Source of the DNA: JALYGY01 sp963800975
GTDB taxonomy: Bacteria; Actinomycetota; Rubrobacteria; Rubrobacterales; Rubrobacteraceae
Direction: 5' to 3'
Length of the DNA: 64,000 nucleotides
NCBI GenBank assembly: GCA_963800975.1
Contig: CAWDDB010000008.1
Span: forward strand, 62,001 to 126,000
Under the pieces are notes generated by a model, which worked only from the letters and a program-made list of their open reading frames with translations, was not told the origin of the DNA and ran no database searches. Numbering within the stretch: the first letter of the stretch is position 1; each line of letters opens with the position of its first letter. Positions 26,791 to 34,856 of this stretch are shown here, piece after piece. A program made the translations under genes and the position numbers.

Positions 26791-27204
26791 TTGAGCCGGC
26801 GCAGGGCGCGCAAGCAGGCATTTCTCGTGCTCTATCAGAGCGACGTCAACGAGGTACCGGTCGAGGCTACCTTCGAGCGCTGGCGCTCGTACAGGGGCGG
26901 GTTGGAAGAGTACGCGGAGCGTCTCGCGCGCGGTGTCGAGGCGGCGAAGGCGGAACTCGACGCGCTGCTCGCCGAGGTCTCGGTCGGCTGGCCCGTGCAC
27001 CGGATGAGCGCGGTGGATCGCACCATCTTGCGGATGGCGCTGTACGAGATGCGCTGGGTCGATGACGTGCCGCCGGACGTCGCGGTCAACGAGGCGGTGG
27101 AGCTCGCGAAGGGGTTCTCCAGCGAGGAGGCCCCCGCGTTCGTGGGGGGCGTCTTGCGCGGGGCGGAGGGCCGCGTAGGGGTGGGTCATGGCCAGGCGGG
27201 CTAG
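26791..27204 (+). CDS. nusB: Transcription antitermination factor NusB
   Basis: 137 residues from TTG. RRRARKQAFLVLYQSDVNE and VDRTILRMALYEMRWVDDVPPDVAVNEAVELAKGFSSEEAPAFVGGVL are the family signature. It binds boxA RNA with NusE to promote rRNA antitermination. The short linker between the two halves is typical. It overlaps the prenyltransferase gene by 17 bases. Confidence 0.94.
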   Translation: MSRRRARKQAFLVLYQSDVNEVPVEATFERWRSYRGGLEEYAERLARGVEAAKAELDALLAEVSVGWPVHRMSAVDRTILRMALYEMRWVDDVPPDVAVNEAVELAKGFSSEEAPAFVGGVLRGAEGRVGVGHGQAG

Positions 27205-28096
27205 CGGCGCGCGCAGCGCGCTGCGCTGGGAGAGACACAGGCGGGTCTTCGAGGAGTACATTCGCGGGCTGAGGTTTACGGGGGAGGCGCGTCTCGCGGG
27301 GCTCGAGGAGGCCATGCGCTACTCGATGCTGGCCGGCGGCAAGCGCGTCCGGCCCACGCTTTGCATGGAGGTGGCCAGGGTGTTCGGGGCAGACCCAGCC
27401 CACGTGCTACCTTCAGCCGCCGCCGTCGAGCTGATCCACACATACTCCCTCATCCACGACGACCTGCCGGCGATGGACGACGACGACTTCAGGCGCGGGC
27501 GCCCGACCGCCCACAAAAGGTTCGGCGAGGCGATGGCGATACTCTCCGGGGACGCCTTCTTCGGCGAGGCCTTGACGCTCATCACCGTGCACCAGGAGGG
27601 GAGCTGCCCGCAGGTGCTCGAGGTGGTCAGGGAGCTGGCCGACTCCACCGGGGTCAACGGGATGGTCGGCGGCCAGGTCATGGACATGGACCAGACCGGC
27701 GTGGGCTCCGGCGTCGACCTCGAGACGCTGTACATGATCCACAAATACAAGACGGGCGCCCTGATCAAATCCTCCGCGCGCATCGGCGCGATACTGGCCG
27801 GCGCGGGCGAGGCGGAGCAGGCCGCGGTCGTCGAGTACGCCTCGGAACTGGGCCTCTGCTTCCAGATAGTCGACGACGTCCTGAACGCGACCTCCACCAG
27901 CGACGCCCTGGGCAAGAGCGCCGGGAGCGACGCCGAACAGGGAAAGGCAACCTTCGTTGGTGCCTACGGCCTCCAGGGTGCCAGGCGGGAGGCGGACAGG
28001 GTGCTCGAGGGCGCCCTCTCCGCGCTCTCACGGCTCGACGGCGACACCTCGGGCCTCAGGGACCTGGCCGTCTTCGTGCGCCACCGGGAGAGCTGA
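27188..28096 (+). CDS. Polyprenyl diphosphate synthase (farnesyl/geranylgeranyl type)
   Basis: 302 residues from ATG. The first Asp-rich motif is DDLPAMDDDDFRRGRPTAHK, with the two-residue insertion of bacterial type II farnesyl synthases, and the second is FQIVDDVLNATSTSDALGKSAGSD. GGKRVRPTLCMEVARV binds pyrophosphate. It condenses isopentenyl diphosphate onto allylic primers for quinone, carotenoid or undecaprenyl lipid. Product chain length cannot be fixed from sequence alone. Neighbours nusB and tlyA match a common actinobacterial/Firmicute order. Confidence 0.9.
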   Translation: MARRASGARSALRWERHRRVFEEYIRGLRFTGEARLAGLEEAMRYSMLAGGKRVRPTLCMEVARVFGADPAHVLPSAAAVELIHTYSLIHDDLPAMDDDDFRRGRPTAHKRFGEAMAILSGDAFFGEALTLITVHQEGSCPQVLEVVRELADSTGVNGMVGGQVMDMDQTGVGSGVDLETLYMIHKYKTGALIKSSARIGAILAGAGEAEQAAVVEYASELGLCFQIVDDVLNATSTSDALGKSAGSDAEQGKATFVGAYGLQGARREADRVLEGALSALSRLDGDTSGLRDLAVFVRHRES

Positions 28097-28105
28097 CACC
28101 CGCGC

Positions 28106-28897
28106 ATGAAGGACCCGCCGCAGCGGTTGGACGTCTTGCTGGTCGAACGAGGCCTTGCTGAGAGCAGGAGCCGGGCGCAGGGCCTTATCCTCTCTGGCTC
28201 GGTGCGCGTTGGGGACACGGTCGTTACCAAGTCCGGCCTCCGCGTCCCGCCCGACCAGCCCCTCTCGGTCGAGAAGCCGGATCAGTTCGTCTCGCGCGCC
28301 GGAGACAAGCTGGACGGGGCGCTTGACGAGCTCGGGGTTCGGGCGGCAGGCCGGTCGTGCCTGGACGCCGGCGCCTCGACAGGCGGCTTTACCGACGTTC
28401 TGCTGCGGCGCGGGGCCGCGAGGGTCCTCGCCGTCGACGTCGGCTACGGGCAACTCGACTGGTCGCTGCGTAACGACCCGCGGGTCGTCGTTATGGAGCG
28501 CACCAACGTGCGTTACCTCGAAGGGAGCGACCTACCTTTTGGGCCAGATCTCCTGGTCGCCGATCTCTCTTTCATCTCCCTGGGCGTCGCCCTGAGAGGC
28601 CTCTTCGCCACCACCCCGGCGCTCCTCGAGGCGGTGTTGCTGGTGAAGCCGCAGTTCGAGGCCGGCCCCGACTCGGTTGGCCGCGGCGGGCTTGTGAGCG
28701 ACCCGGAGGTCCAGGCCGCCGCGATAAAGCAGGTCGCGGCCCACTTCGAGCCGCTCGGGTTCGGGGCCCGCGGCGTTGCGCGGGCCTCCGTCGCAGGCCG
28801 CCGCGCCGGAAACCGCGAGTACCCGCTGCTGCTGGCGCGGGGCCTGCCAACCTCGGTTGAAGAGGAGGACATCCGGAAGGTGGTTGGCCTTGGCTGA
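28106..28897 (+). CDS. tlyA: TlyA family rRNA 2'-O-methyltransferase
   Basis: 263 residues from ATG. An S4 domain (RLDVLLVERGLAESRSRAQGLILSGSVRVG) precedes an FtsJ-like Rossmann fold with the S-adenosylmethionine loop CLDAGASTGGFTDVLL and ADLSFISL. TlyA methylates 16S and/or 23S rRNA and in mycobacteria sets capreomycin sensitivity. It overlaps nadK, following the common tlyA-nadK-recN order. Confidence 0.93.
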   Translation: MKDPPQRLDVLLVERGLAESRSRAQGLILSGSVRVGDTVVTKSGLRVPPDQPLSVEKPDQFVSRAGDKLDGALDELGVRAAGRSCLDAGASTGGFTDVLLRRGAARVLAVDVGYGQLDWSLRNDPRVVVMERTNVRYLEGSDLPFGPDLLVADLSFISLGVALRGLFATTPALLEAVLLVKPQFEAGPDSVGRGGLVSDPEVQAAAIKQVAAHFEPLGFGARGVARASVAGRRAGNREYPLLLARGLPTSVEEEDIRKVVGLG

Positions 28898-29699
28898 GAG
28901 GATGGATCCGGGGGAGGTGCGCCGCGTCGGAATCGTCGCCAAGCCGGGGGTAAGCGAGGGCTACTTCGAGCGGCTCGTCGGGGCCCTGGAGAAGCGCGGG
29001 GTGGAGATATCCGAGATAAGGCCAGACGACGAGCCGGACGGGGCGACGCGGCCCGATCTGGTCTTCGTCCTCGGCGGCGATGGGACGATGCTCAGGGCGA
29101 CGAGGATGTTCCCGGGGCGGGTGCTGGTCGGCGTGAATCTGGGTAAGGTCGGGTTCATGTCAGGCATGCTCCCGGAGGAGATAGAGGCGGGCGTCGATAA
29201 GGTCTTCGGCGGCGGGCTCGAGGTGCAGCAATACCGCACGCTCGAGGTCAAGGTCGTGGGCGAGGCGGCGCGGCTGGCAGCCAACGACGCCGTGCTGATC
29301 AAGAAGCGGCCGCACCAGCTGATCTCCGTGGACGTGCGAATAGGCGGAGAGGAACTCTTCGCCTTCAGGTGCGACGGCTTTATCGCGGCGACGCCGCTTG
29401 GCTCCACGGCGTACGCGCTCTCCGCTGGCGGCCCGATCATCAGCGGGGACGCCGGTTGCTACGTGCTCGTCCCCATAGCCCCCCACGCGCTGGTCAGCCG
29501 GCCCCTCGTGCTTGGCGTGGATCAGGTGGCCGAGCTCGAGCTCGCGGGCAGGGAGGCGCTCCTCTCGCTGGACGGGGAGGAGCCACGCGAGATCCCCGAC
29601 GGCGGGAGGGTCGAGATCAAGCTCTCCCGAGAAAGCGTTAGAATAGGCCGGACCGAAGACTGGAGTTGGTGGAGAGCCGTGCGGAGGACCTTCCTGTAG
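28890..29699 (+). CDS. nadK: NAD kinase
   Basis: 269 residues if TTG 28890 is used: GGAAGG (28875-28880) sits 9 bases ahead of it. ATG 28902 (265 residues) is the alternative but is 21 bases from that site. FVLGGDGTMLRATR (the GGDG phosphate loop), NLGKVGFMS, NDAVLIK and TPLGSTAYALSAGGPI define the family, which makes NADP+ from NAD+. The frame is open upstream within tlyA without conservation. It overlaps recN by one base (TAGTG). Confidence 0.93.
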   Translation: MAERMDPGEVRRVGIVAKPGVSEGYFERLVGALEKRGVEISEIRPDDEPDGATRPDLVFVLGGDGTMLRATRMFPGRVLVGVNLGKVGFMSGMLPEEIEAGVDKVFGGGLEVQQYRTLEVKVVGEAARLAANDAVLIKKRPHQLISVDVRIGGEELFAFRCDGFIAATPLGSTAYALSAGGPIISGDAGCYVLVPIAPHALVSRPLVLGVDQVAELELAGREALLSLDGEEPREIPDGGRVEIKLSRESVRIGRTEDWSWWRAVRRTFL

Positions 29700-31366
29700 T
29701 GTTGACGGAGATCTCCGTCGAGAACGTGGCCCTGATAGAGGAGGCAACCCTGGAGCTTACGCCCGGCCTGAACGCGATCACCGGGGAGACTGGGGCGGGG
29801 AAGACGTTGCTCGCGACCGCCCTGCAGCTGCTACTCGGTGGCCGCGCCCGCTCTGAGGCCGTGCGCTCCGGCGCCAGCAAGGCCACCGTCGAGGGCACGT
29901 TCTGGCTGCCCGACGAGACACGGTCCGCGACGCTCTCGGAGGCGCTCGGGGACCTGGCCGAGGAGGTGGAGGCGGACGACGGGATCCTGTTGCGGCGCAC
30001 CCTGACCGAGGAAGGCCGGTCGCGCTGCTACGTGGGCGGGGTGGCGGTCCCGGTCCGGGCGCTAGCCTCTCTCGGCGAGCGGATGGTCTCCTACCACGGC
30101 CAGCGCGAGCAGACGCGCCTCACGGAGCCGGCGGAGCAGCTCGCCATAGTGGATGACTTCCTGGACGAAGCGGCCTCGCGCGCGAGGGAAGAGCGCGCGG
30201 CGCTCTGGCAAACCGTCGAGGCGGACCGCAGGGAGCTCGCGCAGTTGGGCGCCTCCTCGGAGGCCAGGCTGCGCGAGGTGGACTTTCTTCGTTTCCAGCT
30301 GGCAGAGCTCGAGGCGAGCGACTACAGCGCCGAAGAGCTCGCGGACCTCACGCGCGAACGCGAACGCCTGCGCAACGTCACCGACCTCCTGCAGGCGACG
30401 GCGGCCGCCTCCGCTGCCCTCTCCCAGGAAGAGGGAGGGGGGGCGATCGACGCCCTGGCCCACGCAGCTTCCGAGCTCGAGCGCGCGTCCCGTCACGACG
30501 ACGCTCTCTCGGCGCTTCACGAACGCCTCGGCGGGCTCTCGGCCGAGCTGGAAGACGTGCTGTACGAGCTCAGATCCTACGTGGAGGGGCTCGAGGCCGA
30601 CCCAGCCCGCCTGGAGGCGGTCGAGGAACGCCTCGCCGCCCTCAGGGCCCTCGAACGCAAGTACGGCGACGTGGTGAGCTACCTGGAGGATGCCAGGGGA
30701 CGGCTGGCCCGACTCGAAAACCTGGACGAGGAGACGGCCGGCCTGGAAGCGAAGATCGAAGAGGGGGAGGCACGGCTCGGTGAGCTGGCGGAGATCGTCA
30801 CCGCCGGGCGGCGAAAGGCCGCGGAGCTCCTGTCTTCGAAGGTGCAGGAGAACCTTGCCGACCTCAACCTGGAGAAGACAACCTTCAAGGCCGAGCTCGT
30901 CCCCACCCAGCCAGGGCCCACGGGGCTCGAGCGAGCCGAGTTCGTCATCCGGCCCAACCCGGGCGAGCCGGAGCTACCTGTAAGGCGCTACGCCTCCGGC
31001 GGGGAGCTCTCGAGGATCATGCTCGCCATCCGGCTCGCGCAGGAGCGGGTGGAGCCGGGCGCGACCTACATCTTCGACGAGGTCGACGCCGGCATCGGGG
31101 GCGAGACGGCGACCGCGGTCGGCGCGAAGCTGCGCGAGCTAGGGGAGCGCAACCAGGTCCTTACCATCACCCACCTGCCCCAGATCGCCTCCGAGGCCCT
31201 CTCGCACGTCGTCGTCTCGAAGGAGGAGACCGGCGGGCGCACGATAACCCGGATCCGGCGGGTCGAGGGCGAGGAGCGCCGCAGGGAGCTCGCGCGGATG
31301 CTCTCGGGCCGCGTGGACAAGGCCTCCCTGGCCCACGCATCTGAGCTCCTGGTTGGTGGGATATGA
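29699..31366 (+). CDS. recN: DNA repair protein RecN
   Basis: 555 residues from GTG 29699, giving the usual start LTEISVENVALIEEATLEL; an earlier in-frame GTG (29666) would add unconserved residues. Walker A is GETGAGKT, a long coiled-coil arm fills residues ~150-360, the ABC signature is YASGGELSRIMLAI, and Walker B is FDEVDAGIGG. RecN is an SMC-like ATPase that gathers broken DNA ends. It overlaps steA by 4 bases (ATGA). Confidence 0.94.
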   Translation: MLTEISVENVALIEEATLELTPGLNAITGETGAGKTLLATALQLLLGGRARSEAVRSGASKATVEGTFWLPDETRSATLSEALGDLAEEVEADDGILLRRTLTEEGRSRCYVGGVAVPVRALASLGERMVSYHGQREQTRLTEPAEQLAIVDDFLDEAASRAREERAALWQTVEADRRELAQLGASSEARLREVDFLRFQLAELEASDYSAEELADLTRERERLRNVTDLLQATAAASAALSQEEGGGAIDALAHAASELERASRHDDALSALHERLGGLSAELEDVLYELRSYVEGLEADPARLEAVEERLAALRALERKYGDVVSYLEDARGRLARLENLDEETAGLEAKIEEGEARLGELAEIVTAGRRKAAELLSSKVQENLADLNLEKTTFKAELVPTQPGPTGLERAEFVIRPNPGEPELPVRRYASGGELSRIMLAIRLAQERVEPGATYIFDEVDAGIGGETATAVGAKLRELGERNQVLTITHLPQIASEALSHVVVSKEETGGRTITRIRRVEGEERRRELARMLSGRVDKASLAHASELLVGGI

Positions 31367-32535
31367 GGTCAAACGAGGGATTCGGCCTGACCGGCTCGAA
31401 CGCCGAGTTTCGGCTTTCGGGCAAGGCGATCCTCGGGACGAAGACCAAGGAGATCCTGCCGCTACTGAACGGCGTCACCATACCGATCCTCGACCACGAG
31501 AACCTCGACAGGGTAACGGCCGAGTCGCTCGTGGAGGCCGGAGTGAACGCGGTGGTAAACGCGTCGGGCTCCGCGACGGGCGAGTACCCGAACACGGGGC
31601 CGTTTATCCTGGCGAGGGCTGGCGTCTACATCCTGGACGGGGTCGGCGCCAAGGTCTTCGAGCGGCTCTCGACCGGGGACGAGATCGAGCTCCGGGGCGA
31701 CGGCGTATACAAGGACGGGGACCTCGTCGCCGCGGGCGAGCACCTCGACGAAGAGGTGGCCGAACGCAGGCTGCGCGAGAGCCGCGAGTTCGTCGGCGCG
31801 GCCCTAGAGAGCTTTGCCCAGAACACGGTGCAGTTCATGCGCCACGAGAGGGATCTCCTCTTCTCGACGCTCGAGATCCCGAAGGAGCTGGCGCGCGAGA
31901 TCCGGGGCCGCCAGGCCCTCGTGGTCGTTCGCGGCTACGACTACCGGCAGGACCTCGCCGCGCTCAGGACCTACCTGCGCGAGGTAAAGCCTTTCATCAT
32001 CGGGGTGGACGGCGGGGCCGACGCCCTGCTCGAGGCCGGATGGAGGCCCGACCTGGTCTTCGGCGACATGGACTCCGTCTCGCGGGCGGGCCTCGCGCAC
32101 GCCGGACGCGTCCTGGTGCACGCCTACCCCGACGGCAGAGCGCCAGGCCTTGAGCGCGTGCGCGCGGCCGGTATCAAGGACGCGGAGACCCTGAGGGCCC
32201 CGGGGCTCTCGGAGGACGTCGCGATCCTGCTCGCCGAGCAGTGCGGGGCGGAGCTGATAGTGGCGGTTGGGACCCACGTCGGGCTCGTGGAGTTCCTGGA
32301 CAAGGGCCGCAAGGGCGCCTCGTCGACCTTCCTGACGCGCCTGAAGGTCGGGGCGCGCCTCGTGGACGCCAAAGGCGTGAGCAAGCTGTATCCCTCGCGC
32401 GTCTCGGTGGGACACCTGGTCGCGCTGGTCGTCGCAGGCCTCGTCGCGGTCTCGGCGATCGTCTACTCCTCTACCTCCCTGGCCGATATCTTCCAGATTC
32501 TGGCGATAAAGCTGCGTCTGCTGCTGGGCATCTAG
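31363..32535 (+). CDS. steA: SteA-like protein with thiamine pyrophosphokinase-like domain
   Basis: 390 residues from ATG. The N-terminal region has NASGSATGEYPNTGPFILARAGVYILDGVG, typical of SteA proteins; a thiamine pyrophosphokinase-like catalytic fold follows (GVDGGADALLEAGWRPDLVFGDMDS, residues ~210-235). A single C-terminal membrane helix (~350-375, VALVVAGLVAVSAIVYSS) anchors it. In Corynebacterium SteA and SteB act together at the division septum; septal function here is inferred from homology and from the steB-like gene 3 bases downstream. Confidence 0.85.
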   Translation: MRSNEGFGLTGSNAEFRLSGKAILGTKTKEILPLLNGVTIPILDHENLDRVTAESLVEAGVNAVVNASGSATGEYPNTGPFILARAGVYILDGVGAKVFERLSTGDEIELRGDGVYKDGDLVAAGEHLDEEVAERRLRESREFVGAALESFAQNTVQFMRHERDLLFSTLEIPKELAREIRGRQALVVVRGYDYRQDLAALRTYLREVKPFIIGVDGGADALLEAGWRPDLVFGDMDSVSRAGLAHAGRVLVHAYPDGRAPGLERVRAAGIKDAETLRAPGLSEDVAILLAEQCGAELIVAVGTHVGLVEFLDKGRKGASSTFLTRLKVGARLVDAKGVSKLYPSRVSVGHLVALVVAGLVAVSAIVYSSTSLADIFQILAIKLRLLLGI

Positions 32536-32538
32536 GCC

Positions 32539-33347
32539 ATGCCCGACCTCAGGTACCACCTGATCTCGCTAATCTCGGTCTTTCTCGCGCTCGCGATCGG
32601 GATCCTGCTCGGCGTCGCCATGGCCGACAGGGGCGTCGTCAGCGCCAGGGTACAGGCGGAGATCACCAGCATCCAGCGGCAACTCGACCAGCAGGAGCGC
32701 GAGATCGACCGGCGCGACGCGCAGATCGCGGACCAGGAGGCGGTGCTCGCCGGCATGTCCGAGGCGATGATCTCGGACAGCCTCCAGGACGCCGACGTGG
32801 CCCTGGTCGCGGGTCCATACGCGGACCCGGAGGTCTCGGGGGCCGTGCAGAGCGACCTCTCGGAGGCCGGCGCGAACATCACGACCTTCGAGACCCTCCA
32901 GCTTCCGCCCCCTGAGGAGGTGACCGCGGCCGAGCTGACCACGACCGAGGCCACCACGCAGCTTGCCTCCGGCTACGCCGACGAGTTCGCCAGGCGGGTA
33001 CTCGGCTTCGACTCGGATGAGGGCGAGTTCCCCGAGATAATCGTCTTCGTCGGCGGCGGCAGGATCCCCCCGAGGCCGAACCCGGCACCGAGGAAGCCTT
33101 GAGGACGGTGCAGAGGAGGGTCTTCGAGATCTGGCTCGACGCGGGCGCGCGCGTTATCGGGGCTGAGCCCACGCAGGCCGGGCGCTCTGAGGTCCCATTC
33201 TTCCAGAACGCCGGGGTGCCTTCGGTGGACAACGCGGACCAGGCGGCCGGGCGCGCCGCCGTGATCCGGTGCGCGACCATGGAGGACTGCGAGGGGACCT
33301 ACGGCACCAAAGAGAGCGCCTCGGAGGCCTTCCCGCCTCCGGGCTGA
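32539..33347 (+). pseudogene. steB: SteB/MctB-like membrane protein, split by a frameshift
   Basis: An N-terminal membrane helix (LISLISVFLALAIGILLGVAMA) and coiled coil (RVQAEITSIQRQLDQQEREIDRRDAQIADQE) are typical of the SteB/MctB family (often called copper transporter). The first frame ends at 33102, but homology continues in another frame from about 33063: DPPEAEPGTEEALRTVQRRVFEIWLDAG, then PSVDNADQAAGRAAVI and EGTYG, the expected C-terminal half. The break lies just before a run of six C (33066-33071) and needs a one-base loss or a -1 slip. A sequencing error or programmed frameshift cannot be excluded. Confidence 0.8.
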
Positions 33348-33355
33348 TCCAGGGC

Positions 33356-33361
33356 TATACA
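33356..33361 (+). promoter_or_regulatory. -10-like element 8 bases before a GTG start
   Basis: TATACA lies in the 22-base gap after the steB remnant, 8 bases before GTG 33370. No ribosome binding site is visible, so a leaderless transcript is possible. No -35 is recognised. Confidence 0.4.
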
Positions 33362-33369
33362 CTTACCGC

Positions 33370-34059
33370 GTGGTGCTAGACCGGACCGCAGTGGTGATTC
33401 CGGCGCGCGACGAGGCCGCGACCCTTCGGGCGACGCTGCGCGCCGTGCTCGAGGCCGTCGGCCCGTCCCAACTCATCGTGGCCGACGACGGCAGCCGGGA
33501 CGCCACGCCGAAGGTCGCAGGCGCCCTCGGCGCGGAGGTCATCGCCGTTGCTCCCGCCGGCAGGAGCCGCGGCAAGGGCGCTGCCCTCCTGGCGGGCCTG
33601 CGCAGCGCCCGCTCCTACTCCCCAGAGGCCGTGCTCCTCGCGGACGCGGACCTGGGAACTTCCGCCACCCATCTGGCCTCCCTCCTGTCCGCCCTCGACG
33701 CCTCGCACCCCTTCGCGGTCGCTGCCTTCCCGCCGGCCGACCGCGGCGGCTTCGGGCTCGTGAAGCGCTTCGCCCGCCACGCCATCGCCCGCCGCACCGG
33801 TTTCGCTCCCCTGGAGCCGCTCTCGGGCCAGCGCGCCCTCCTGACCCCCGTCCTGGAGCGCCTGCCCGGCATCGCCCCGGGCTTCGGCGCCGAGGTGGGC
33901 ATGACCCTCGATCTCCTCGCCGCCGGGATCGAACCCCTCGAGATCCCGCTCCCCCTCAGCCACCGCCCCACCGGCCGCGACCTCGCAGGCTTCGCCCACC
34001 GCGCCCGCCAGGGCCTCGACGTCGCCCGCGCCCTGCGCGGAGCCCGCATCCCGTGGTAG
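33370..34059 (+). CDS. Family 2-type glycosyltransferase
   Basis: 229 residues from GTG. TAVVIPARDEAATLRATLRAVLEA opens a GT-A fold, LIVADDGSRDAT binds the nucleotide sugar, and VLLADADLG provides the DxD metal site. RSRGKGAALLAGL and SGQRALL fit dolichol-phosphate-sugar-like GT2 enzymes. There is no membrane helix. It overlaps a polyprenyl-phosphate sugar transferase gene by 7 bases, suggesting that both act in a wall or lipid-linked glycan pathway with the SteAB region. Donor and acceptor are unknown. Confidence 0.8.
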   Translation: MVLDRTAVVIPARDEAATLRATLRAVLEAVGPSQLIVADDGSRDATPKVAGALGAEVIAVAPAGRSRGKGAALLAGLRSARSYSPEAVLLADADLGTSATHLASLLSALDASHPFAVAAFPPADRGGFGLVKRFARHAIARRTGFAPLEPLSGQRALLTPVLERLPGIAPGFGAEVGMTLDLLAAGIEPLEIPLPLSHRPTGRDLAGFAHRARQGLDVARALRGARIPW

Positions 34060-34856
34060 CGGCGGCCTTCGTCCTCGGCGCCGCCCTGACCCTCCTCACC
34101 CTCGCCCTCTCCCGCCCTTTCCTCCCCACCCGCCAGAACCACGCGGGCCACCCCATCCCCACCTCGGCCGGCCTGTGTTTTTTACCCATAATACTTGTTG
34201 TGTTGGTGGGATCCCTCCTCGGTTACGTCGACGTGGGGGAGGATGGTCTGCTGTACCTGGGGTATTCGCTGGCGGCCGGGATAGTGGGGTTTGCGGACGA
34301 TATGTGGGGTGGGGAGGGGAATCGGGGCTTCGCGGGGCATCTCGGGGCTCTGGGGCGAGGCAGGGTGACGACGGGGTTGGCGAAGGTGGTCGTGCTCGGG
34401 GTAGGGGCCTTGATCTTGGGATTTGCGATGTTCGGCTTCGGCTGGCGGGCGCTCTTCGCTGCCTTTCTGCTGGCCGGGTCCGCGAACCTGGCCAACCTGT
34501 TCGACGTGCGGCCTGGGCGGACGCTCAAGTTCGTGGGGCTGGCCGTCGTGGCCCTGGTCTTCGTGGCGCCGGGTGAGGCGGTGCTCGCGGTCGCCGGGGT
34601 TATCGGGGGCGCGGTCTCGCTGTTTTATTTTGACCTCAGAGGGCGTATCATGCTCGGTGATGCGGGAGCCGCGATCTGGGGGGCCGTTCTGGGCTACCTC
34701 GCGGTGACGAGCGGACCGGGTCTGGTCTGGTGGGTCGCCGGGGGGGCGATCGTCGTCCTCACCGCCGTCGCGGAGTTCTCGTCCATTTCCCGGCTCATAG
34801 AGGAGGCAGGAGCATTACGGAGGCTAGATCTTTGGGGGCGTGGTGGCGATGAGTGA
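34053..34856 (+). CDS. MraY/WecA-like polyprenyl-phosphate sugar-1-phosphate transferase
   Basis: 267 residues from GTG. About eight to nine hydrophobic segments carry the family's cytoplasmic motifs: GHPIPTSAGLCF (start of domain), GIVGFADDMWG (the DD metal site), NLANLFDVRPGRTLK and IMLGDAGA. It should join a UDP-sugar to undecaprenyl phosphate. It is shorter than MraY (about 320) and lacks its pentapeptide loops, so it is a paralog. Base composition flips from C-rich to G-rich across an AT-rich patch near 34175-34205 inside the gene. It overlaps pyrG. Confidence 0.82.
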   Translation: MVAAAFVLGAALTLLTLALSRPFLPTRQNHAGHPIPTSAGLCFLPIILVVLVGSLLGYVDVGEDGLLYLGYSLAAGIVGFADDMWGGEGNRGFAGHLGALGRGRVTTGLAKVVVLGVGALILGFAMFGFGWRALFAAFLLAGSANLANLFDVRPGRTLKFVGLAVVALVFVAPGEAVLAVAGVIGGAVSLFYFDLRGRIMLGDAGAAIWGAVLGYLAVTSGPGLVWWVAGGAIVVLTAVAEFSSISRLIEEAGALRRLDLWGRGGDE

